Assembly: GCA_964503595.1 (NCBI GenBank)
Contig: CAZDAM010000066.1
Span: 1 to 19,192 of the forward strand
Length of the DNA: 19,192 nt
From: CAZDAM01 sp964503595
GTDB lineage: Bacteria; Muiribacteriota; UBA6191
Reading direction: 5' to 3'
Below, one piece after another: positions 6,188 to 13,018 of the stretch (position 1 is the stretch's first letter; every line of letters starts with the position of its first letter). The notes below the pieces were generated by a model, which did not search any database, was not told where the DNA came from, and saw nothing but the letters and a program-made list of their open reading frames with translations. Made by a program: the position numbers and the translations under genes.

Positions 6188-8329
6188 TTACTGATTCGCC
6201 GCACCAAACGTACAGACCTTCGTTGGATTGACCGACCAGACCCAGTCCACCGTTCCTCCGGTACATGCACAGGTCTGGGCCATTGATGTCAGAGCGATGG
6301 ATCCGGCCAGCTGCATGCTGCAAGCCATAGGTGGAGCCGCATACATCTTCAGGCGGGCAAAACCCTGTACATCCAGCGTGGCCATAGGAGCCGCCGTCAT
6401 AATCCCAACCTTGCCACTGCTGTTTTCAATCGCAAGAGCCGGAACAGTCGCCATTGGAGCTGTAACAACAGCAACCGACCAGGCGGAAGTATTCCGCCCT
6501 ACAACCGTCAGATCTGCAAACGGAGAAGTCGTGTTAATCGCGACAGAGACTCCCAGAAGAGCGGCTACACTGGTTTCAGAAATGGTATAGGCATTCGAGG
6601 CATGGCCATTGAAACCAAAGCTGTGCGGGGCTGTAATCATCAGCTTGTGGCCACCCGGAATCGCCGAGTACATACCACCAGCCCAGTTTTCACGACCACC
6701 ACCGACGAAGGTCCAGTCCGCGGCGGTATTCCAGCCACCACCCGCAACAGAACCGTAATTCCAGGCCTGATTGCTTTCTCCACCGGAAATCGTACCGGTC
6801 GACCAGGCCATATTCATGGCACCGCCACCAACGGCGGAATGCCAGCCTGAAGTCCAGTTCATGTGACCACCAGAGATGGTGTTGTAAATCCCCTGGGCCG
6901 TATCCGTATTCCATTTGCCACCGCCAACGGAACCGTGACTTCCCCATGCCTGATTTCCTGCTCCTCCGACAATGGAGGAATACGGGCCATCAGCCTGGTT
7001 GCTCGAACCACCCACCACACTGCTATACATACCTGAAGTCCGGTTGGACTGACCCGCTCCGATAAGAGCATGATTGCCCATAGCCCGGTTGTTCTGGCCA
7101 CCCACGACAACAGAGGCGACCCCGGTGGCTGAATTGAGCTGTCCACCGCCGACAAAGGCATACATATCAGAAGCTGTATTCTGAACCCCGCCAGCCACAC
7201 TGGCACCAACCCCCTGCGTAACAGCCATATTCGGGGCCATGATCATGTTTCCCATGGCATCCTTGAAGCCCATCGCCCGGACATAGCCATGAATATCCAA
7301 AGCATCCTTAGGAACAGCTGTCATGACACCCACATAACCGGTGGAACTGACCGCCAGCGATGGATGCATCGCATTCATCGTCATGACCGCCATCGGCCAG
7401 GAAGAAGCTCTGCCGGTAATACTGAAATCAGCCATCGGCATGCCTGTCTGAATCCCGACTCTTCCCATGGAGGAAACATGCAGGGCCGGATGGCTTGTGC
7501 CATTGGCCATTACGGCAAACGGCATCATGGCTCCGGAATGGCCGGTGACATGCAACGTCGCCCCCGGCATCATGGTATTCACTCCGACTCCACTGGTGGA
7601 ATGGGCATAAAGCATCTGCTGCCCTACCTTCAGGCTTTGATCCGCCATGATCATACCGGTGACCTGAAGACTCGGCATCATCGCTTCCTGCCAGACATGC
7701 AGGGTTGTCAGCCAGGTCTGGCCCATGGAATCGACCCTGAATCTCTCCGTAAGGGAAGAATCCATCACCTGGATTTTGGTGGTCACCACTGCGGAGGAGG
7801 ATCCAATCAGAAGAGGCCGGGTTGTCGCCAGGCTGGTTCCCTGAGACAACACCGCTGAACGGGCCATTTCATCGGAATACATGCTGGATTGCTGCTGCAA
7901 AACCGTCAGAATTGTCGATGCCGGAACGCCTCCAAGGTTGGTGGCATCCGTGGCCGATGCGGCCATCGTGGCAAAATCCGCCCTTGAAGCCAGCGGAACA
8001 TAGACCAGCTTTCTTCTTGGACTCAAAGCCGTCCCATTGATGGTGACCTGGGTCCAGGGGTAGGACAGGGTGTTCATATTGGGCAGATCCACCATCAAAC
8101 GGGCCTGACCCTGTTTGATCGGAACCGAAGCGAAGCTTGTCTGGGCCATACTGGTCCCAAAGGAATCACTGGTGAAAAAATCCAGAACAACGGAATTGAT
8201 GGTCGTCGTCAGATTCAGAGGACCACCGGATGCATCCGTTAAAGTGAGAGTATAAAGAAATCTGTCGGCATGGCTTGTGGAAACCATCGCCATCAGGACC
8301 AGAAGGCCTGAAATCAGAAAACGCAGCAT
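6188..8329 (-). CDS. Exported Met/Trp-rich tail-fibre/YadA-head-like repeat protein
   Basis: A 713-residue exported surface-type protein. Signal peptide about 1-21 (ending STSHA/DR). The N-terminal beta domain (22-120) leads to a linker with DATNLGG near 128-134. Five copies of a fibre motif of form VGxxTxxPxAxLxVxG start at about residues 248, 291, 333, 596 and 641. Between copies three and four lie twelve 14-17-residue repeats (384-562) of form NxASGxYSxVxGGxx, as in YadA/Hia trimeric adhesin heads. The C-terminal tail (about 657-713) has four Cys (670, 687, 689, 706). By family analogy it is probably a trimeric fibre or adhesin; there is no YadA beta-barrel anchor. It is strikingly rich in Met (49 residues, 6.9%) and Trp (16), with few Lys (11) or Glu (7). 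GGAGG lies 4 bases before ATG 8329. It is 23 bases downstream of the lipoprotein gene, hence one operon, ended by the 6139-6174 terminator. Confidence 0.85.
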   Translation of the reverse strand: MLRFLISGLLVLMAMVSTSHADRFLYTLTLTDASGGPLNLTTTINSVVLDFFTSDSFGTSMAQTSFASVPIKQGQARLMVDLPNMNTLSYPWTQVTINGTALSPRRKLVYVPLASRADFATMAASATDATNLGGVPASTILTVLQQQSSMYSDEMARSAVLSQGTSLATTRPLLIGSSSAVVTTKIQVMDSSLTERFRVDSMGQTWLTTLHVWQEAMMPSLQVTGMIMADQSLKVGQQMLYAHSTSGVGVNTMMPGATLHVTGHSGAMMPFAVMANGTSHPALHVSSMGRVGIQTGMPMADFSITGRASSWPMAVMTMNAMHPSLAVSSTGYVGVMTAVPKDALDIHGYVRAMGFKDAMGNMIMAPNMAVTQGVGASVAGGVQNTASDMYAFVGGGQLNSATGVASVVVGGQNNRAMGNHALIGAGQSNRTSGMYSSVVGGSSNQADGPYSSIVGGAGNQAWGSHGSVGGGKWNTDTAQGIYNTISGGHMNWTSGWHSAVGGGAMNMAWSTGTISGGESNQAWNYGSVAGGGWNTAADWTFVGGGRENWAGGMYSAIPGGHKLMITAPHSFGFNGHASNAYTISETSVAALLGVSVAINTTSPFADLTVVGRNTSAWSVAVVTAPMATVPALAIENSSGKVGIMTAAPMATLDVQGFARLKMYAAPPMACSMQLAGSIALTSMAQTCACTGGTVDWVWSVNPTKVCTFGAANQ
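6644..7180 (-). repeat. Twelve tandem YadA/Hia-head-like coding repeats
   Basis: Repeats start at Asn residues 384, 399, 414, 429, 444, 459, 474, 491, 506, 520, 534 and 548. The first six steps are exactly 15 residues, the next is 17, then 15, and the last three are 14. Consensus: N-x-A/T-S/T-G-x-Y-S-x-V-x-G-G-x-x. Several units have Trp or Met where the consensus has Ser, Thr or Gly (AWG, MAWS, AWN, NWT). Confidence 0.85.
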
Positions 8330-8352
8330 GATACCTCCGAAACACTCATGAT

Positions 8353-9486
8353 TTATTGGGAATAGGGAAAGTCTCCGCCGGGAGGAAGAACAGTAGGGGC
8401 CAGATGAAGATTCGAGCCACTGAAAAGCTGATCGGAAAGAACAGCTTCATCGCGCATGATGACAAAGGGAGTTGTGGCATTCAAATCCGCGACGGACACC
8501 ATTCGGATCGGGGGAAGGGTCACCAGGGCTGAATTTTTGACTTCATTGCTGGAAACATTCTGTAAAACACTGCTTTGGCCCGCAGGTAAAGAAGCCTGAA
8601 AATCCGTCTGGCTTAGATCCTGCCTGACCAAAGTGATGACATTGTCGATTTCTGCCTGAAATTCTGCCGAAAGCGCTGTGGTTCCGGATGCCAACTGCAA
8701 AAGAGCCTTGCCTGCATCCGTCCTGGCCGAGGACCCTCCCGCCACAAGCTGGGAAACCCCTTTTTCCAGAATCGCCTTTGTCGCTGCGGCTACCAAAAGA
8801 AATTTACTCGTCGTCGGGCTTCCCGCATCGGAAAGCTCACGGGTCAGAACCTCTTCTCCACCACGGACAAGTTCCAGAAAATCAGCCGAACTCGTCGTAA
8901 ACGATGTCGGACGAATCGGCTCCGTAATCCCAAGGCCGGATTCAAGAAGTGTCATGCGGGCATTGGAAAAATGGCTGACAAAGCTGGCCCTGGCCAGATC
9001 TCCGGTTGTCGTATCCAGAAAGCCCTGACTGGCTCCGATGGCAAGATCTCCTCCACTGGCCAGAACAGAACGCAGACTCAACTGTCCGGTAGCCAGATCC
9101 GAACTTCCTCCCGAAGTTGTAATCTGGGTATTGGCACCGGATTCCGCATACCAGTGAACGATATCATCCTGATTCAGAGTCGTAAGAACCGCTGTTGGCA
9201 CCGAAACCTCAGCAAGGCCCGCAGCATCGGAGAGAAAGGGACTCGTAATCAGAGGCCCCCGCTTCATGCTGGCCAGCCAGACACGGGCATTTCGAATCGG
9301 ACCATCCTTGATGGTTGCCTTCAGGACCGTGTTACTGGTCGAGCTCCCCCCTGCATTTCCTCCCGGAGTTGTCGGGGTATTGGTCCCCCCTCCTGAAGCT
9401 GGCGTTCCTCCATCATCACTGGATGAAATGCATCCGATCAGGGAGAGGGTGGAAATGAGTATGGCCAGAAAAATTCTTTGCCTGAC
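8353..9486 (-). CDS. Putative lipoprotein with no canonical start codon
   Basis: The open frame runs from a TGA at 9511-9513 to 8353 and contains no ATG, GTG or TTG until an internal ATG at 9267. Yet the frame upstream of 9267 encodes an excellent lipoprotein leader: RQRIFLAILISTLSLIGC with lipobox LIGC, then a Gly/Ser/Thr/Pro linker. Placing the start at the GTC at 9486-9484 puts it 4 bases after GAGGG and gives a 377-residue protein with acylated Cys19; ATT at 9474 is an alternative. After the linker, about residues 55-120 (TVLKATIKDGPIRNARVWL) resemble a carboxypeptidase-regulatory-like Ig fold; the rest is not recognised, Ser/Thr/Ala-rich and probably mixed helix. Met content is ordinary, unlike its downstream neighbour. 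It probably anchors or assists the fibre-like protein 23 bases downstream (inference). Confidence 0.72.
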   Translation of the reverse strand, partial: VRQRIFLAILISTLSLIGCISSSDDGGTPASGGGTNTPTTPGGNAGGSSTSNTVLKATIKDGPIRNARVWLASMKRGPLITSPFLSDAAGLAEVSVPTAVLTTLNQDDIVHWYAESGANTQITTSGGSSDLATGQLSLRSVLASGGDLAIGASQGFLDTTTGDLARASFVSHFSNARMTLLESGLGITEPIRPTSFTTSSADFLELVRGGEEVLTRELSDAGSPTTSKFLLVAAATKAILEKGVSQLVAGGSSARTDAGKALLQLASGTTALSAEFQAEIDNVITLVRQDLSQTDFQASLPAGQSSVLQNVSSNEVKNSALVTLPPIRMVSVADLNATTPFVIMRDEAVLSDQLFSGSNLHLAPTVLPPGGDFPYSQ

Positions 9487-9497
9487 GGATCCCTCAG

Positions 9498-9547
9498 CAA
9501 AGCACCTTGGTCAGGCACAGCTATATATTCTTGCACTTGGCTTGCAT
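9498..9547 (+). repeat. Intergenic element, copy A (shared with 12081-12107)
   Basis: Three blocks in the same order and orientation occur here and just after the stop codon at 12079: CAAAGCACC, then TCAGGC within 2-4 bases, then TTGGcTTGCAT (TTGGgTTGCAT in the other copy). This copy has about 20 extra bases (containing TATATA) between blocks two and three. It overlaps the 5' end of the lipoprotein frame and its leader. No coding or mobile function can be assigned. Confidence 0.45.
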
Positions 9548-9553
9548 AGTGTC

Positions 9554-9565
9554 TCGGAATTCCGA
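9554..9565. promoter_or_regulatory. 12-bp perfect palindrome upstream of the leaderless promoter
   Basis: TCGGAATTCCGA, a perfect palindrome centred about 37 bases upstream of the TATAAT at 9594, between two divergent operons. Position and symmetry suit a dimeric regulator's operator, but there is no second copy in the window to confirm it. Confidence 0.3.
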
Positions 9566-9593
9566 AGGATTTTTTTCAGGGCCCAAGAATCGA

Positions 9594-9599
9594 TATAAT
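9594..9599 (+). promoter_or_regulatory. Consensus -10 box giving a likely leaderless mRNA
   Basis: A perfect TATAAT ends 6 bases before ATG 9606, and no Shine-Dalgarno sits between them. Transcription starting 6-7 bases after the box would begin at or next to the start codon. The -35 region is only a T-rich run (about 9570-9576), so strength is uncertain. Confidence 0.5.
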
Positions 9600-9605
9600 G
9601 CGCCC

Positions 9606-10448
9606 ATGAATTATCAAGCCTGGATCCTGAAAAACCGCTGGCCTCTCATTCTATGGTGTCTGGCCCTTATCCCAACCCTTGGGAATATTCTGGGAAATCC
9701 CTCTTCCCTGCCCTATTTTTTCCAGCTCGGCGGGCTGGTTCTGATGGGACCCCTGATTCTTCTTCTTCTCGATGAATGGATACCCTGGCCCAAATCACGG
9801 GCCTTAAGTACGGTCCTGATTGCCTGGTTCAGTCAGATCGGCCTGTACGGTGAACCCCTGCGAATCTGGGGGACAGTTCTGGGCCTGCTGGTCCTGGTCA
9901 TTCTTCAACGGGAAGAAAAGCGGGAGGATTCCTCCTTTTATCCCTGGCTTCTGTTTCTGACCCCCCTGGCCTGGCTTTATCCCGTTCTGGCCCTGGTTTT
10001 TGCCTTCTTCGGTCTTCTTCTGATGACAGAACCCAAGAAAGAATCCGGCTGGCTGATCTTCGGTGCGGCCTTTCTGCCCCTGCTCTATCGTTTCACCACC
10101 ACAAATTCCTCTCTTCTTTTCTCCGGCCCCCAGATGCTCCCTGAACTTCTTCGCTCCGACTCCCTGCTTCCCGCCCTTTTTCTGATTGCCGGGCTCGCCG
10201 GTGCTTTTTACAAGGGGGTTTCCCTGCTTTCCCGTTTTCTTCTGGCCTTTATCCCGGCAAGCTTTGCAAGCCTTCTCATGGGATTTGGCCCGGCCACAAC
10301 CCCCGGAGTCCGAATCCTTATCTTTACTCTTGTTCTTGGTCTGAGCCTCAAAGCCGATCTTCGCTTCCGATTCCGTAAACTCCCGCTTCTGGAGCGCTGT
10401 CTGACCCTGCTTTGCCTACTTGGTGCCATGAGCCCGTTTCTTTCATGA
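9606..10448 (+). CDS. Polytopic inner-membrane protein, unknown function
   Basis: A 280-residue, very hydrophobic protein with about nine or ten membrane segments (for example WPLILWCLALIPTLGNIL, IWGTVLGLLVLVIL, LLPALFLIAGLAGAFY) separated by short loops. Basic residues cluster near the C-terminal cytoplasmic side (KADLRFRFRK). No family signature is recognised. ATG 9606 opens the hydrophobic protein proper; longer in-frame extensions exist back to about 9507, but they run through the promoter-like TATAAT and look non-coding. The stop overlaps the next gene's ATG as ATGA (10445-10448), so it is almost certainly translated together with the spermidine-synthase-like protein. It may be its membrane partner, or supply or export its substrate or product; that is inference only. 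Confidence 0.85.
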   Translation: MNYQAWILKNRWPLILWCLALIPTLGNILGNPSSLPYFFQLGGLVLMGPLILLLLDEWIPWPKSRALSTVLIAWFSQIGLYGEPLRIWGTVLGLLVLVILQREEKREDSSFYPWLLFLTPLAWLYPVLALVFAFFGLLLMTEPKKESGWLIFGAAFLPLLYRFTTTNSSLLFSGPQMLPELLRSDSLLPALFLIAGLAGAFYKGVSLLSRFLLAFIPASFASLLMGFGPATTPGVRILIFTLVLGLSLKADLRFRFRKLPLLERCLTLLCLLGAMSPFLS

Positions 10449-12079
10449 AAAGCTCCCGCCTTCTTATCGCCTGTATGCTTTTAAGCGGTTTCTGCGGCAT
10501 CATGGCCGAGCTGTCTCTCTTCAATCTGGGCTCTCTTCTGATTGGAGGAACCAACCACACCCTTCTGATGACCATGGGGCTGATGATGTTTGCTATGGGC
10601 TTCGGAAGCTGGCTTTCCGGCAGAAAATATTTTCAGCGGGTGAGCTGGGACATGTTCGCCTTCAATGAAATGCTTCTGTCCCTTCTTTGCATGCTCAGTG
10701 TCAGCTCCATCTACTGGATTGCAAGCCACGAAATGCGGGCAGCCGGCCCCCTTCTGATGATCTGGTCCCTTTGCACCGGAACCCTCATCGGTCTGGAAAT
10801 CCCCCTGATTCTGCGCCTCAATGAAAAGCTTGGGACCGAACTTCAGGAGAATTCCGCCATGGTTCTGATGGCCGACTATTTCGGTTCTCTTCTGGCTTTC
10901 ACCGCCTTTCCCTTCCTCTTTCTGCCCCAATGGGGACTGCATCTGACGGCCTGGAGCGGCGGGCTGATGAATCTTCTTTTGGCTCTGACCGCCTTCATCA
11001 TTCACTTCCACCGGTTTCAGTACCCCAAATCCGTCACGTTCGGCGCTCTCATCTGTATCGGAGTGGCCATCGGTGGCTTCGGAAGTTTTGAGCGACTCAA
11101 GGAAATTGCCGATGCCCGGCTTTATCGGGATCCGATTGTCCTGGATGAACACAGCGAACTTCAATCCATTGTCATCACCCAGAAAAGCCGCCAGGACAAA
11201 TCCCCCTGGGCCGGTCGCAAGGAACGCTACAAAAGCCTGGCCAGCCTCAAAACAGAATCTGTCGCCTACGAAATCCGCCAGTATCCGGATTTTCAGAAAA
11301 CCCCTGATATCCGCCTCTATCTGAACGGCGGCCTTCAGTTCTCAACCATTGATGAATACCGCTATCACGAAATGCTGGTTCACCCGGCAGCCCAGCTGGC
11401 ATCCTCAAGGGAACAGGCCCTGATTCTTGGTGGAGGGGATGGAATGGCAGCCCGTGAACTGCTGAAATACCCAGATCTGGCCTCCATCGTTCTGGTGGAT
11501 CCGGATCACACCCTCGTGGAACTCTTCCGCTACTCAAATCTGGCGAGTCTCAACGAAAAAGCCCTGCAGAATCCCAAAGTCACCCATGTTGCTGATGATG
11601 CCTTTCATTTCCTTCTGGAAAACCCCGGCCCCTGGCCCATCATGATTGTGGATTTTCCCGATCCCCACCATCTGGATACAGCCCGGCTCTACTCCGAGGA
11701 ATTCTATCTTCTGGCTCACCGAAGCCTGGCAGATGGTGGATGCATGGCCGTTCAGTCCACCTCCCCCCTTTTCAACCGCAAGGTGTTTGGGGTCATCAAA
11801 AAGACCATGACGAGAGCCGGCTTTGAGCCCCTATCTCTTCAGGTCAGCATGAAGTCCTTTGAAGACTGGGGCTTTCAGATGGCCTGCAAGGGCCGAACCC
11901 CCCAGCAAATTCAGGCCGGATTCAGCCACTTTGATGACAGCAGCACCCGCTGGCTGAACCGCGAAGTTCTGGAAGGTGCCTGGCGCTTTGGGAAAGGCAT
12001 GTTTCATGACTGGGAAAGCCTGCCCATCAATGAGGTCAATCGCCCCATCCTGCCCGGCCTGTACTCTCAGGCCATGTAG
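10445..12079 (+). CDS. speE-like: Membrane-anchored spermidine-synthase-like aminopropyltransferase
   Basis: A 544-residue fusion of an N-terminal membrane domain (about residues 1-215, around seven hydrophobic segments) with a C-terminal spermidine-synthase-type Rossmann domain (about 235-500). Family marks: LYLNGGLQFSTIDEYRYHEMLVHPA, the nucleotide-binding glycine loop LILGGGDGMAAREL (about 326-339), VLVDPDHTLVELF, the catalytic-region Asp in VDFPDPHH (about 403), and LYSEEFY. Soluble relatives transfer aminopropyl from decarboxylated S-adenosylmethionine to putrescine. Membrane-fused forms are widespread, often annotated as spermidine synthase, and their true substrate is commonly unproven. 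ATG 10445 is chosen for the ATGA overlap with the upstream membrane protein; a TTG at 10412 would give a needless extension. Longer than the usual 280-310-residue SpeE because of the membrane part. Confidence 0.88.
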   Translation: MKSSRLLIACMLLSGFCGIMAELSLFNLGSLLIGGTNHTLLMTMGLMMFAMGFGSWLSGRKYFQRVSWDMFAFNEMLLSLLCMLSVSSIYWIASHEMRAAGPLLMIWSLCTGTLIGLEIPLILRLNEKLGTELQENSAMVLMADYFGSLLAFTAFPFLFLPQWGLHLTAWSGGLMNLLLALTAFIIHFHRFQYPKSVTFGALICIGVAIGGFGSFERLKEIADARLYRDPIVLDEHSELQSIVITQKSRQDKSPWAGRKERYKSLASLKTESVAYEIRQYPDFQKTPDIRLYLNGGLQFSTIDEYRYHEMLVHPAAQLASSREQALILGGGDGMAARELLKYPDLASIVLVDPDHTLVELFRYSNLASLNEKALQNPKVTHVADDAFHFLLENPGPWPIMIVDFPDPHHLDTARLYSEEFYLLAHRSLADGGCMAVQSTSPLFNRKVFGVIKKTMTRAGFEPLSLQVSMKSFEDWGFQMACKGRTPQQIQAGFSHFDDSSTRWLNREVLEGAWRFGKGMFHDWESLPINEVNRPILPGLYSQAM

Positions 12080-12081
12080 CC

Positions 12082-12216
12082 AAAGCACCGATCAGGCTTT
12101 TGGGTTGCATCTCTTAAAAAATCGACCGTCTTAGGCGACAGCTTCTGTCGTGTAAAATGGCCTGTTTTCGGAAGACATATATACTTCAGAATCTGGATCT
12201 ATCTGTTCGGTGCTCT
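12082..12216. repeat. Inverted repeat bounding the convergent intergenic gap; copy B of intergenic element
   Basis: A 14-base imperfect inverted repeat (12082-12095 and 12203-12216, 12 of 14 matching, core AGCACCGA/TCGGTGCT) spans the whole gap between the stops of the spermidine-synthase-like gene and murI. Inside it nest GTCTT/AAGAC (12128-12132/12172-12176) and a 6-bp hairpin CGACAG-CTT-CTGTCG (12136-12150). The left end (12081-12107) matches the intergenic sequence at 9498-9547. Possible readings: a structured bidirectional terminator region or a decayed small mobile element. No T tract follows the inner hairpin directly. Confidence 0.5.
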
Positions 12217-13018
12217 AGAGGCGAACGGAACTGGCCTGAAAACTCCGGCCCAGAAAACCTTTACCGTATTCCTCAAACCGGGATGCATCTTCCGTGGTGT
12301 AAAACACACACTGCCGATTCTTTCCGATTTTCTGATCGATTTGCGGGTGGCGCATCAGATAGTCCTGCAAGGAAGCTCCGACCACCCGGGAAGAGGAAAT
12401 CACCCTGATTTTCTTTCCGGCCTTGCGGCGAAAGTCCTCTTCCATGGCGGGAAAATGGGTACAACCCAGAATCAGGGTATCCACGGAAGCCATTTTGAGG
12501 GGAGCCAGAACCTTTCTCAGGATCCGCCGGGCCTCCGGGCTTTTCTGCATGCCCTCCTCAATCATGCTCACAAGAACCGGTGCCGCATGGCAGATGACCT
12601 TGAGATCCGGATTTCTCTTGGCAATTTCCGTCTCAAAGGAGCCCGACTGGCAACTTGCTCTTGTGGCCAGGACTCCCACTCTCTTTCGGGCACTCCTGGA
12701 AGCTTCTTCCACCAGAGGAATCGTCACCCCAAGAATCCTTCGATTGGAATAGGGAGAGGCCGGAAGATATTCCTGCTGAAGCCTTCTTAAAGCACTGTTG
12801 GAAGCTGTATGGCAGGCCAGAATAATGAGCTCGCACCCCTGAGCAAACATCCAGTCCACACTTCCACGACTCCACTCATAAATGGTCCCTGCCGAGCGGG
12901 CCCCATATGGGTTGCGGCGGGAATCTCCCAGATAAAGGAAGTCATGCTCAGGAAGGGCCTTCAGCATTCCAGCCAGAATGCAAAGGCCTCCAAAGCCGGA
13001 ATCAAAAACACCAATCAT
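12215..13018 (-). CDS. murI: Glutamate racemase
   Basis: Interconverts L- and D-glutamate to supply D-Glu for peptidoglycan stem peptides; cofactor-independent cytoplasmic enzyme with two catalytic cysteines. The 267-residue length is normal. Visible motifs: FDSGFGG at the N terminus (Asp6), YLGDSRRNPYG, catalytic Cys69 in ACHTASNSA, and catalytic Cys186 in LGCTHFP. The start ATG 13018 overlaps the stop of the preceding M16-like gene as ATGA, implying coupled translation. It is the last gene of a four-gene minus-strand operon starting at 16352. There is no strong hairpin with a T tract directly after the stop; the inverted-repeat region 12082-12216 follows. Confidence 0.96.
   Translation of the reverse strand: MIGVFDSGFGGLCILAGMLKALPEHDFLYLGDSRRNPYGARSAGTIYEWSRGSVDWMFAQGCELIILACHTASNSALRRLQQEYLPASPYSNRRILGVTIPLVEEASRSARKRVGVLATRASCQSGSFETEIAKRNPDLKVICHAAPVLVSMIEEGMQKSPEARRILRKVLAPLKMASVDTLILGCTHFPAMEEDFRRKAGKKIRVISSSRVVGASLQDYLMRHPQIDQKIGKNRQCVFYTTEDASRFEEYGKGFLGRSFQASSVRL

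Noticed and set aside
7226..7726. Diversity-generating retroelement target as the cause of the unusual codons
   Set aside because: Such elements vary adenine-rich codons in a short C-terminal region and need a template repeat and reverse transcriptase; none is present here, and Met/Trp codons are not the expected outcome.
7289..7858. 189-codon His-rich plus-strand frame opposite the Met-rich gene
   Set aside because: Its His richness is simply the antisense of the many ATG codons (CAT) in the minus-strand gene; it has no ribosome binding site or family match.
6188..8329. Prophage tail-fibre gene
   Set aside because: The fibre motifs occur in phages, but this protein has a signal peptide, a lipoprotein neighbour, and no phage structural, lysis or integrase gene in the window.
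10481..11164. 227-codon minus-strand frame rich in Gly, Lys and Gln
   Set aside because: Antisense shadow of the membrane-fused spermidine-synthase-like gene, whose motifs are unambiguous.
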